From NCBI GenBank assembly GCA_965153455.1, contig OZ234498.1, positions 20,088,001 to 20,152,000 on the forward strand: a stretch of DNA of 64,000 bases. The letters are read 5' to 3'. The position numbers and the translations under genes were made by a program. Positions 35,087 to 44,452 of this stretch are shown here, in pieces. Position 1 is the stretch's first letter, and every line of letters begins with the position of its first letter. The notes under the pieces are model-generated. The model saw only the letters and a program-made list of their open reading frames with translations. It ran no database searches and was not told where the DNA came from. The DNA is from Sphagnum compactum. Its lineage: Eukaryota > Bryophyta > Sphagnopsida > Sphagnales.

Positions 35087-36675
35087 GTGATGATCACAGC
35101 CAGAGCTAGCTTCTTCTTGTGGTTGCTTGATTACCAAGAATCATGCATGGGTACCTCCTCCTCCTGTAGGCTGCTTCAGGTCCGCATTGGGAGGTTTCTT
35201 GCCTTGCTCTTGTTTGTTGTTGTGATTCCAGACTTACTACAAGAAGTCCAGACACAGAGAATTACGTTCACGGAAGCACCTGCCAAATACACTTCCAACA
35301 CAAGTGCAACATTTCGCTCCAATTTGACAAGTGCTGCAAATGGCAGCGGCAGCAGCATTGATACGTGTGCCACTCTGTGCTCAATTCGATGCAAGGTAGG
35401 TAGGCATTTTGTTGATGCTCTTGCAGCAGATCAGCTAAGTAGACTTGCTTCCTATTTTTGCACTCCTCTATCCTTCAAGCTGTAAACCATGGGAGCTGCT
35501 GCTGCTGCTTCTGCTGTTGCATTCACAGAGATTTGATAAGCACTTAGGATTGTTCATGTCCCCAACCTGCACATAGCAAACCTAATTTACTGCAGATGAC
35601 AGTCCTCTTCTGCAAGGCTGGTGAAGCTTGTTGTCAAGTTCTAGACTGTTATTATAGTTCACTGATGACAACTCTCACTAGCTGGGTGGGGGCAAAACAC
35701 TGCAGTTGGATCAGAGAAATTTTGAGGATTGTGCTGGCCGAGAGGATTCTTCTGTGAACCTGCTTGATGGCCAGCGTTCGTTCGTCGTCTCTGTCAACAC
35801 ATCCAATGGAGTTCAGTTCTCAGCTCAGTACAATTGGACTGTAGGTATGTAGTATCTATCTGCAGCTTGAGATCACCCTACCCTCTCTATGCTTCACAAC
35901 AAAAGCAAAGAAAACAATGGGTCTTTTTATCTCTGCAAATCAGTCATTTTGAAATGTCATGCGCTCTCAGTTGATACTTCTATCAATGAATTATGTGTTT
36001 GGACACTTTCAGCATGAGATGATGTAAAAAGCAAGATTTGTTTGTTTTGTGAAAGGCTCTAAACCCGGCTAGTTCTCTGGCTGGCTTTGAACATTCTTTG
36101 CAGAGAGTATACCTCCAACAGCTACTGTTGATGCTGGGCCAGCATTCACAAATGCAGTCAATATCACTGTGACTATAACTTTCACTGAAATTTGTGAGGG
36201 ACATGGAGGAGGCTCTCAATGTTCAAACACAAGCTTCCGTGATGTAAGAAGGGTCTTGACTTGGAGACAATTTTATTTTTATTATTGTGAAATTTCTAGT
36301 GAATTTGCATAGCATTTATAGAGGACAAGGAGATCAGATGCCGAAACTTTTTGAGTTTTGGGTCATATAACAGTAATTGTTCCAGAAAGTCTGTCCATGG
36401 ATGGATGGGTATCTGCTACTACCATGGGTCTTACTTTGTTACATTGGTGTTGTTGCTTGATCATCTGAAGCTGCTTGTCTCTGGAGATGGAGCTGTTATA
36501 CCTGCTACTTACAAGCAAATAATGCTTGGAATTGTTTATTCTCTGTAAGTTGGGCTTTCCACTCAAACTCCATCAAGCAGGGTTCGAATCTCAATGAGAA
36601 GAGGATTCTGCACTGATGCAGCAGGAAATCTCTTCCAGAGAACTGCAAACTCTAGTGTTCTTGTTCACTTCGGTA
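35087..36675 (+). pseudogene. Secreted Ig-like plant protein, 5' portion, decayed
   Basis: Exon 1 (35087-35395) begins with an ATG and encodes a hydrophobic stretch, RFLALLLFVVVIPDLL, fitting a signal peptide, then RITFTEAPAKYTSNTSATF. Exon 2 (35706-35844) ends in FSAQYNWTV. Exon 3 (36104-36243) reads PPTATVDAGPAFTNAVNITV and then TITFTEICEG. Exons 2 and 3 sum to 279 nt and join in frame. Later pieces are broken: VIVPESLSMDG (about 36372) and FCTDAAGNLFQRTANSSVLV (about 36606). This pattern (YNWTVD, TATV, FTNA.N.TV.I.F.E.C, FCTD.AGN.F.RTANSS) recalls a family of large uncharacterised land-plant membrane proteins with Ig-like repeats. The full protein would be far longer; the 3' part is absent. 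Family naming is from memory of the motif order, so it is moderate. Confidence 0.55.
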
Positions 36676-37090
36676 TGCGTGAGCATTCCTTTTGAACCAG
36701 CTAGACTGGAATTGGTAGTCCTGATGAGATTTAGGGTTGGAGAGAGACTGGAAGGAAAAAGGTTTGCTGGATTTGCTCAGCTGTAATATAAGCATCTTCA
36801 ATGAATCTCAGTTTGACAAATATGTGGGTTACAGATGAGGATCCAGGGATTTTGCTTGCAATCTGAAGATTTCTCTTGTGGGTGGGCACACAGTGATTTT
36901 GAGACCGGCCAGCTCTCAAGTCTTGGCTTTTAGGCTTATGTCAAAAACTCCTGGTTTTGTGTTTCAGATCGAACAGTGCCGTCTGTGCTTCTTTGGACAG
37001 CAATCCCAGAGTCTCAGCAATCCGTGGACCCTTCCTCCCGGCGTTTTAGGTTTTAATCCCCAACACCAAGCCAACTCTGATCGATTTTGT
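36676..37090. other. Spacer, possible further decayed exon
   Basis: Frames at 36878-37162 are open but not recognised. Sequence quality is more coding-like than the AT-rich tracts. It could be a continuation of the Ig-like gene, but no motif supports that. Confidence 0.25.
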
Positions 37091-37186
37091 CATGGCTGCG
37101 TTGCGTCTCGTTACTCACTGGGCTGGCGAACCGAGAGACGAAGGGAAGTCCCAGCCCACTGAGTAACGAGACGTAACGCAGTCATG
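37091..37186. repeat. 36-bp inverted repeat at the start of the retropepsin copy
   Basis: Arms 37091-37126 and 37151-37186 pair at 33 of 36 positions, with a 24-bp spacer. The right arm (CTGAGTAACGAGACGTAACG and so on) is the leader that also precedes the 43345 ORF at 43311-43346. The left arm is the same leader inverted. Confidence 0.85.
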
Positions 37187-37390
37187 ATATCTGTGAGGTC
37201 GAAGATGAGCCCAGGGGCGCTCAACACAAAGCTCCGGCAACTTCAGAGAAGGTTCACCAGGGTGTCGCCCGTGCTCTTGATCGATGCCGTCCGGCCCACT
37301 GTCCATGGAGAGGTGCTGCTCACGTCACTCGACTTTCCAGACTACTTCGTGGATATGGCGCACCCCAAGGACTATGTCGTCTCAGAAATA
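37184..37390 (+). pseudogene. Truncated copy of the 43345 retropepsin ORF
   Basis: Codons 1-68 match the ORF at 43345-43908 almost exactly (one visible change, S14 to N, and P-K-D for P-E-D near residue 62). The match stops at VVSE, after which the frame reads into unrelated AT-rich sequence. The aspartic-protease core is missing, so it cannot encode the enzyme. Confidence 0.85.
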
Positions 37391-37850
37391 CAAACAAGAA
37401 GAAAAGAAAATCTAAAGTGGGGTAACCTATGATCCCTTGATAACCAAAAGAAAAACATTTTCCTTCGGAAGATTTACAAAACAAAACAAAAAAGATTTAC
37501 AAGTTAAAAGCCCCCTGAACGACATATATATATATATATCATTGACCTTTCATAATTTATGGAAAAAAATATTACTATTTCAACACCTCCACCTTTACAT
37601 TTTCCCAAAATAACCTTCACCTTTTGTGCACCTCCCTTCAAAACCCAAAAAAACAATTCTTCACATACCTTCACTCCCTTCTAGTCACATAACCCAAACA
37701 TTACAAACCTTAAAACCGAATTTAAATTTGTTTAAGAAGCCAATAGGATGGAAAGAGGAAAAAAAAAACAAAATTGCAACTTAACCTTAAACCAATTTGA
37801 ACAAGAAATTAAAAAAATCTTTCATAACATCCACCCCCCCCTTTTAATTT
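37391..37850. other. AT-rich spacer with TA microsatellite
   Basis: A TA microsatellite lies at about 37523-37539. No gene is recognised. Confidence 0.5.
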
Positions 37851-38645
37851 AATTTATTTTAGCTAAGATTGAATTAATAAAACCAACCCCACCCCCCCCA
37901 TAATGAATTTTTTTAAAAAATCAACCCTCTCCCCCTCCCATCCCCTTTCAACAAATCAAAAGAAAAAAAACCTTGCCCCCCCCTTATTAGCCACTCAACA
38001 ATGAAAAAGAAGTTTTTTAAAAAAAATAACCCCCCTCCCTTCTTCATTCCACAAGTCAAAAGGAGAAAAAAAACATTAACCTCCACCACCCCAAAAAAAA
38101 CCCTAGCCCCCTTCCCTAGCCATTCAATAATGAAAAAAAAGTTTTACGAAAAAAACTAACCCACTTCCCCTCCTCCTTGCGCATGTCAAATGAAGGAGAA
38201 AAAAAAACATTAACCTCCACCCCCTCCCACTCAATAGTAAAAAAAATTAACCCCCTCCCCCTCCCATCCCCCTTCAACATATATATAAAAAAAAACCCCT
38301 GACCCCCCTCCCTGGCCATTCAACAATGAAAAAATAGTTTTAAGAAAAAAACTAACCCCCTTCCCCTCTTCCTTCCACATGTCAAATGAAGGAGGAAAAA
38401 AAAAAACATTAACTTGTACCCCCCCTCCCCTTCAAGAGTAAAAGAAAAAGAAAAAATAAAAATCAAGGCGCACCCCCTCCCCCTGAACAATGAATAAATA
38501 TAATATAACAATTCCCCTGGCCCTTTCAATAGTAAAAAATAATTTATGAAAGTTACAAGCAATAAAAAAAAGTAACAAAAAATAACAAACATTGAACCTT
38601 CACCAATAAAAAAAAATTTACAATGTAACCCTAAACCCTAAACCT
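37850..38645 (-). repeat. Family E element, headless copy, minus orientation
   Basis: This has the same order of blocks as 15590-16250: TTAATTTAATTTATTTTAGC, then a C-rich stretch with repeated TTCAACA and CCACATGTCAAATGAAGGA, then AGTAAAAAATAATTTATGAA-type words. CCACATGTC...GAAGGA segments repeat four times, so the copy has internal duplications. The head dyad is missing. It ends in a telomere-like AACCCTAAACCCTAAACC (38627-38645). Confidence 0.7.
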
Positions 38646-38733
38646 AAGAATCTTTGTGGACTGCACTCTCTAAACTTTGAAATTCTGTGACAAAACAAAA
38701 AAAGTCAACTAGGGACAAAAAAGTCAAACCCTC

Positions 38734-39660
38734 CCATATCTTCCAAATGGTGATAGATTATGAAAATGTTTTCACACCATTAGATTCAGAACACTTGAAA
38801 CTGGGGGGGTAGGTCATCTCCAAATCCCAAAAAAAAACCCCAATTGGGTCAAAATGCCCATGTAACCCAAAAACCTCAAATCTTCTATATCTTGCAAATC
38901 GCTCATTAAACACTAAAACTAACTCCACCATTAGCTTTAAAACACTTGAAAATGGGGGGGTAGGTCACATTGAAACTTTCAAATTCTTTAATTATTAACC
39001 CTTTATGCCCTCATCTATTCGCCCCCTCCCGAAATTTCATACCTCGCATATCTTTCAAATGGTGATAGATTATGAAAACTTTATTACACCATTGGCCTCA
39101 GAACCCTTGAAAATGAGAGGCACGTCACCTCAAAACTCAAAAAAAAAACCCAATTTTGATGGGAACACTCATGTATCCCTAAACCTTAACCTTAAACCCT
39201 AAACCCCCCATATCTTCCAAATGGTGATAGATTATGAAAATGTTTTCACACCACTAGATTCAGAACACTTGAAAATGGGGGGGGTTAGTCATCTCCAAAT
39301 CCCAAAAACAAAACCCCAATTGGATCAAAATGCCCATGTAACCCTAAAACCTCAAATCTTCTATATCTTGCAAATCGCTCATTAAACACTAAAAATAACT
39401 CCACCATTAGACTTAAAACACTTGAAAATGGGGGGTTAGGTCACCTTGAAACTTTCAAATTCTTTAATTATTAACCCTTTATGCCCTCATCTATCTGGGC
39501 CCCCTGAAATTTCATACCCCGCATATCTTTCAAATGATGATAGATTATGAAAATTTTATTACACCATTGGCCTCAGAACCCTTGAAAATGGGGGGTATGT
39601 CACCTCAAAACCCAAAAAAAAAAACCCAATTTTGGTGGGAACACTCATGTAACCCTAAAC
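38734..39660 (+). repeat. Higher-order tandem repeat, ABCABC of about 158-bp monomers
   Basis: Monomers begin near TATCTTNCAAATNG at about 38737, 38886, 39048, 39210, 39363 and 39524. Monomers 1 and 4 share CTTCCAAATGGTGATAG, 2 and 5 share CTTGCAAATCGCTCATTAAA, and 3 and 6 share CGCATATCTTTCAAATG. The higher-order period is therefore about 475-480 bp, present twice. Each monomer ends in AAACCC-type text. Confidence 0.8.
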
Positions 39661-39664
39661 CCTT

Positions 39665-40115
39665 CTGGGCTCTGTGGCTTGCCTCTATCCACCAACTGCG
39701 TAGGCAATGGTTCAGGAAGCCAAAGTAGCAGTGGTCATGGCAAACTGCCTCTATGGGCATCAATTGTCATAGGAACAGGGGTGTTTGTGACTTTGATGAC
39801 CATCCTAGCAGTTTTGTTTGAGTTTTGGCCTTCTGGTCTCAATTGACTCCCACAGCCTTGCATCCACATCTGCAGCCTGCCCCGGAAGGTTGTCTCTTCC
39901 TTGATGCCACCAAGGCTGGCTTTGTGTTCGTCGATGTTGTTGCGGTTACTGAAAACTTGAGTGTTAGCCAGACGATTGGTTGATTCAGCACAGTGTATAA
40001 AGTGGTCATGCCTGCAGGCAAGGAACTTGCTGTGAAGTGCTTGAAGTTAGATAATGAGAACTCTCTTTTCAACAGACGCTTCACAACTGAGCTTGTAAAA
40101 TTAGACGAAGTAACC
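39665..40115 (+). pseudogene. LRR receptor-like kinase fragment
   Basis: Receptor-like kinases of this type signal from the plasma membrane. One frame gives GNGSGSQSSSGHGKLPLWAS followed by IVIGTGVFVTLMTILAVLF, a transmembrane helix after a Ser/Gly-rich juxtamembrane stretch. About 100 bp on, another frame gives FVFVDVVAVTENLSVSQTIG, a stop, then FSTVYKVVMPAGKELAVKC. This is the start of a kinase domain with the VYK strand and the AVK lysine. The stop falls exactly in the glycine-rich ATP loop, and a frameshift separates the helix from the kinase. The similarity ends at about 40115. LRRs are not visible upstream, where the tandem repeats start. Clearly non-functional. Confidence 0.7.
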
Positions 40116-40867
40116 CCCAACCTTTGCTTTATGTTATGCTATTGTGCAGAAGTGATTGCAACCTCATGTTGGATATCCTTGCACTATCAGTACATTCAAA
40201 GATGCAATATCTGTGGGATTGTTGTAGGGTCCTCTCGAATGCCCCATGTCCCTAAAAAAATAGGTTGTGGCCTAATCTTTTATGTTGGGGATTGCCTGAG
40301 GTTCCGCAAATATTCTTTGCCTCATCCATGTGGCTCCTTTTGGAGGAAAAAAACTATGACTGCACCCCTTCTTAATTAGTATGATGATGGATAATTACTT
40401 TGAGTTTATAATGGGGGTGTTCGTCTAGGCTGGAATTGGTCACCCACCCTTTTGGAAGTAAATTACTTATGTGGCCCATCAGAAGGCTTCGTGTCTTGCT
40501 GACTGACGTGGAAGCAGGCTGTTCAAAAACAGCTCCCCAGTTATATTATGTGTCCAAATGAGCTCCCTGGTTATACTACGTATCCGGCTGTCTTTTGACG
40601 GTTTCATCCCTCACTGTATCTTTTTGCACATTCCTGATTGTTAGTTGGCTGAACCCCATAACTCATCCTCTAACATGTCCCAAAACCCACAAGTTGGGCA
40701 CACCCCTCCAATTGGTTACGTCCTGAAACCTAGGCTGGAGAAGTAAACTTTGGGGGTTGGGAGTGGCTGGTTTCCCATGCCCCCTTCAAAAATAAACAGC
40801 CAAAACAAACAAATCTAGAAAGAAACAAATGCCAAAATTGAGAAGAAATTAATTCCACGACGAGGAC
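40116..40867. other. Spacer, no recognised gene
   Basis: The ORF tail after the kinase fragment is unrelated to kinases. Nothing else is recognised before the family F end at 40868. Confidence 0.4.
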
Positions 40868-41742
40868 GAAGCCGAGGAAAATGATGCTGACTGACAATTT
40901 TGGAAAGATAGATTTCCTGCAGCCGATGGGAAGGCTTGGCATGTCCTCGTGATGGGCTTGTTCTTTTCCTTTTCCGGATGGGGTGGGAGGGATTTTTTGT
41001 TTTTTTACCCCCTTCTTCCCAATTTGTTCCCCCGAGTTCCCAAAAGCTTCCCCAGATGTTCCCAAGAATGCCTAGGTTTTATCCCCTATGCTTTGCCCGA
41101 CGTTCAACTCTCTTTAATATAAACTATAATCCCCGGCTGCACATTTATTTTTAGTTTTTCCATTGGGGCTGCAAAGAGGTGCTTCTTTTCCGGGGTGCTC
41201 CATGTTCCAAAAAAATTGCTAATGGCCCCATCAATATGGCTCTTTCAAAAACAAAAAAATGAGCACACCCATGAACTAATATATATGAATCGCAAATAAG
41301 AATAGTATAGTGTATTTATATTGATTGGTTGGGGGTGCCTCACAAGTCCAACTTTTTTTTTTGCCGTGAGTTATTTTCATTGCCCCATCACACAAAAAAA
41401 AGGTTCAAACCTCCCCTAAATAGAACATTTTATCAAAAAAAAGGAATGCCCTCCCCTTTGGCCGAGTTGTATAAGTGGCCGAAACATATGGGATTAAAGC
41501 GAGCTGCTATTGGGAACAGTTTTGGGGAACACATTGGGAATCTAATGGGAACCCATTGGGAACTTGAAAAGAACATAGAAGGAACATGTTGAGAATAAAA
41601 GAAAAATGAAAAAAATCCTCTCTCACACCCCCAAATTCAAAGAAAATAAAATCAAGGCACTTTTAGTGCACGATTCACCCTACCCATTGCTTGCATGTAT
41701 TTTTGGTTTCCAAACCTGTTGGTCACTGTTTTTCGCCTGGGC
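40868..41742. mobile_element. Family F foldback element, about 875 bp
   Basis: The ends are inverted: 40868-40924 (ACAATTTTGGAAAGATAGATTT and so on; key word TTTTGGAAA) and 41685-41742 (key word TTTGGTTTCCAAA, then GGTCACTGTTTT). The left half (about 40990-41320) contains AATTTGTTCCC, GATGTTCCC and GGCTCTTTCA. The right half (about 41330-41600) contains the complementary GGGAACAG, GGGAACACATTGGGAA and so on. The whole therefore folds back on itself. No transposase frame is visible and no target duplication was found. Confidence 0.6.
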
Positions 41743-41846
41743 TAATTGCACGGGCAGAGATTGAACAAGGAAGAAAAACAAAAAATAACCCGCCCCCCCT
41801 GCCCCTCCCTCCCACCCACCCCACCTGTGCATGTGCCGCCTTCCCT

Positions 41847-41962
41847 GGCTGCATGAAATCCCTCTTTCCAAAATTGTTTGTCACCATTTTTTGCTTCGGC
41901 GGTACTCGCCCGAGCGGAAAATGGTGACCCGCAGTTTTGGAAAGAAAAAATTTCGTGCAATC
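41847..41962. repeat. Two family F ends back to back
   Basis: Arms 41847-41901 and 41907-41962 are imperfect reverse complements with GTACT between them. Key words are GGCTGCATGAAATC, TTTCCAAAATTG and GTCACCATTTT on one side, and AAAATGGTGAC, GTTTTGGAAAG and TTTCGTGCAATC on the other. Two elements appear to abut here. Confidence 0.75.
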
Positions 41963-42345
41963 AGAATGGACCGTGATTTTTTCCTTTTGAGTGCCTGGGT
42001 GGAGAGGGATTTTTATTTTCTTCCCCTTATTCCCGATTTGTTCCCATCAAGTTTTCGAATTGTTCCCTGAGATGTTCCCAATGGCACCTCGGTTTTATGC
42101 ATACTGGTTTGCCCACAATTCAACTCCCATGTCTATAAACTGAAATCTAGAGGAGCACGTTTGTTTCTATTTTGCAACTGGGGTCCAAAGACCTGCTCCT
42201 ATTGGGGGCATGCCCAATGTTCCCCAAAATAATTGTTGATGGGCCCATCGATATGGCTCCTTGAAAATATTTATATTTTTGAACACGCCCCTGAACCTAT
42301 TAATATGAATCGCAAATTACTAACCCCGGTTTATAAGGGGGGTAT
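41907..42345. mobile_element. Family F left half (outer end of the 8.7-kb bracket)
   Basis: Following the inverted end are CCGATTTGTTCCCATC, GATGTTCCCAATGGCACC, GGGGGCATGCCCAATGTTCC and GGGCCCATCGATATGGCTCC. These match 40990-41320 and the reverse complement of 49735-50590. No right half follows it here; the nearest oppositely oriented end is at 50546-50600. Confidence 0.6.
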
Positions 42346-43300
42346 TGATTGCACGTGATTTGGAAAAAAAAATTGATTTATTGCAACATTCGCCCATGGC
42401 ACCTTTGGTAAATCTACAACTTGAGACGAAATTGTGATCGCTGGCAGGGGTGTTCAAAGCAATTTAACCCCCTATTGTAATGCGATTTTTTTTTGGCCCT
42501 TTTTCAACGTTTTGTTAGATACCTCGTGTGGTAGCCACCCATAAAATTCCATCCTACACCTGCCCAAAAGGAAAAAAGATGAATCTTGTTGTCTCAATGG
42601 CTGCATGCATATTCTATTCCTAAATATGGTTAGCACCAAATTTTTTTGCCTCAGGTCATACCCCTTGTACAAAGCACAGCATACCTATTATGGAACCCTA
42701 ATTGCACTTTCAGCCTGGTATTTTAATGTGAATGGAAAGGAACCCTAGATGAACATTCGACGTGGGAGTCTCCTGCTAATTGAAAGCAGCTTTGGAAATC
42801 CGAAGCCGAAGGTGCAGCTACTTGCTCGAAATGTTCCGTTCTGGAAATGTTCCGTTACCCTTACACTTTTGGGGGCCAAGCTGTTTCTTGCATGTTTTTA
42901 GGGCAACGCTCCCTTTCAAAGAAGAGTGATTGTGGGGGTATTTTCCCTTGTTTCCTCTCTTTCTCCCTCTCATTCTCCGTAGAGATAGATTATGGCAGAA
43001 AGGAGTCATGATGCGGCTTTGTTGGAAGGGGAGATAATGACGTCATCTCTTGTTGTTGCTGCTGCTGCATCAACACCTGTGTTGCTCGAGGTGGGCTTTG
43101 GATGTTAGGATGGATGTCCTTGAAGGAGGCACGTTGGACTTTGGGTTCTTGCAAATTTGTTGACATTGTAAAGCACATAGGTCCGCATCAAGGAATCGAT
43201 CAGGGAGCTAGCACCGAGGGTGCAGTCAGGGTGTGAGCTAGGTGTGGAAGAAGGGTTTCTCACGTGAAGGCAACTCTTATTATTTCTCCTAAGACTCGAC
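42346..43300. other. Spacer with a possible first exon
   Basis: An ATG at 42992 opens a short frame reading LLEGEIMTSSLVVAAAASTP, after which it stops. I do not recognise it. The rest is empty. Confidence 0.25.
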
Positions 43301-43344
43301 GAGGGGAAGTGCCAGCCCAGTGAGTAACGAGACGCAACGCAGCC

Positions 43345-43908
43345 ATGATATCTGTGAGGTCGAAGATGAGCCCAGGGGCGCTCAGCACAAAGCTCCGGCA
43401 ACTTCAGAGGAGGTTCACCAGGGTGTCGCCCGTGCTCTTGATCGATGCCGTCCGGCCCACTGTCCATGGAGAGGTGCTGCTCACGTCACTCGACTTTCCA
43501 GACTACTTCGTGGATATGGCGCACCCCGAGGACTATGTCGTCTCAGAGCGACGTATGGACCCTTACTTGATAGAGAACACCGTTCCCCACCACCACAGAC
43601 TACTGCTGAGAGTGTCCTTGGAGGCGCGACCAGGCACTTTTGCGGTTATGACCTTCCTTCTGGACACAGGAGCCTCGTCTGCTGTTTACTTTGGCCGGCG
43701 CGCTATGCAGCTCATGCACGAGGTTGGTCGCCTCAGGGAAGACGACCTTGGTGTCGTATACCTGGACACCCCTCTCGGCCGCTGCGCCGTTCTAGAGACA
43801 CCCGCCACCCACCAGCCGGCAAACATCGTCGGCCTTGACATGCTCAAGAAACTCAAGCTGCAGTTGGGGTTGCCGCCGGTTCTCGGCACCAACGTACCGT
43901 ATCTGTGA
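43345..43908 (+). CDS. Retropepsin-like aspartic protease ORF, 187 codons
   Basis: The frame is open from ATG to stop and is GC-rich compared with its surroundings. The central region has a retropepsin signature: hydrophobic strand FAVMTFL, then LDTGASS (DTGA at residues 107-110). A C-terminal IVGLDMLKKL (about 161-170) resembles the hydrophobic-Gly-x-Asp segment of these proteases. The N-terminal 90 residues, basic at first (KLRQLQRRF), are unlike known gag as far as I can tell. Retropepsins act as dimers that cleave polyproteins; none of the other pol domains (RT, RNase H, integrase) is visible nearby. A second open frame of 172 codons overlaps at 43320-43838 and is probably a shadow. A truncated copy lies at 37184-37390. 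It may be a remnant of a retroelement or a small retropepsin gene moved with other DNA. Confidence 0.6.
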   Translation: MISVRSKMSPGALSTKLRQLQRRFTRVSPVLLIDAVRPTVHGEVLLTSLDFPDYFVDMAHPEDYVVSERRMDPYLIENTVPHHHRLLLRVSLEARPGTFAVMTFLLDTGASSAVYFGRRAMQLMHEVGRLREDDLGVVYLDTPLGRCAVLETPATHQPANIVGLDMLKKLKLQLGLPPVLGTNVPYL

Positions 43909-44452
43909 GTGTAAACAGGATGCTCAATGGCATCGAGCCTCCCGTTTGGCGCAGCGCAGAAGCTTGCCATGAACAGTAATGCTCCAAAGAGATGTTGTAG
44001 CCCTGCAGTTGGCGCTTCCAACGCCACCAAACCCGCTCAAATCCGTCCAGATATTGTCTTTGGAAGTGAAGGGGGCAAGTGTTCCGTGATAGCAGTTAAA
44101 ATATGACAGTTTGTGTTCTGGAGTTCAAGATCTTTGGACGTTGCTGTATTGCGGATGGAGTTTAAAAGTTTTGTAAAGCTTCAGTTGACACACTCATATA
44201 GCTTTTTAAAATACTTAAAATGGATAAAATATGAGGAAGATATAGGCTTTGAAAGTAGAGGGGGGTCAAATGTTCTAATGACAAGCTCGGTCTCTTCTTG
44301 CGCCTTTGTCTCTGTAGAGCTTCAGTTGGCACACCCATGGCTATGAAAATCTTTTGAAACGGACAAGAAATGAAGAAGATATTGGAAGTGTTTGATGATA
44401 GAGTAATGCTTTGTGATGGGTGTGTCTATTTGTTTTGCCCTCAGTTCTGGGG
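43909..44452. other. Spacer with a two-copy dispersed repeat
   Basis: AGCTTCAGTTGACACACTC (about 44178) and AGCTTCAGTTGGCACACCC (about 44318) start two related 65-bp segments ending in GAAGATAT. A related motif occurs near 2560 and 2750. Confidence 0.5.

Noticed and set aside
36570-36590. GGGTTCGAATC, like a tRNA T-loop
   Set aside because: No acceptor stem, D arm or anticodon arm could be matched around it; the same holds for similar words at about 22858 and 63709.
38627-38645. AACCCTAAACCCTAAACC as a telomere
   Set aside because: Only two to three units, internal, and similar short motifs are scattered through the window; better read as interstitial telomere-like words.
43320-43838. 172-codon ORF overlapping the retropepsin frame
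   Set aside because: It is a shadow frame: high GC keeps it open, and only the 43345 frame has the DTGA motif.
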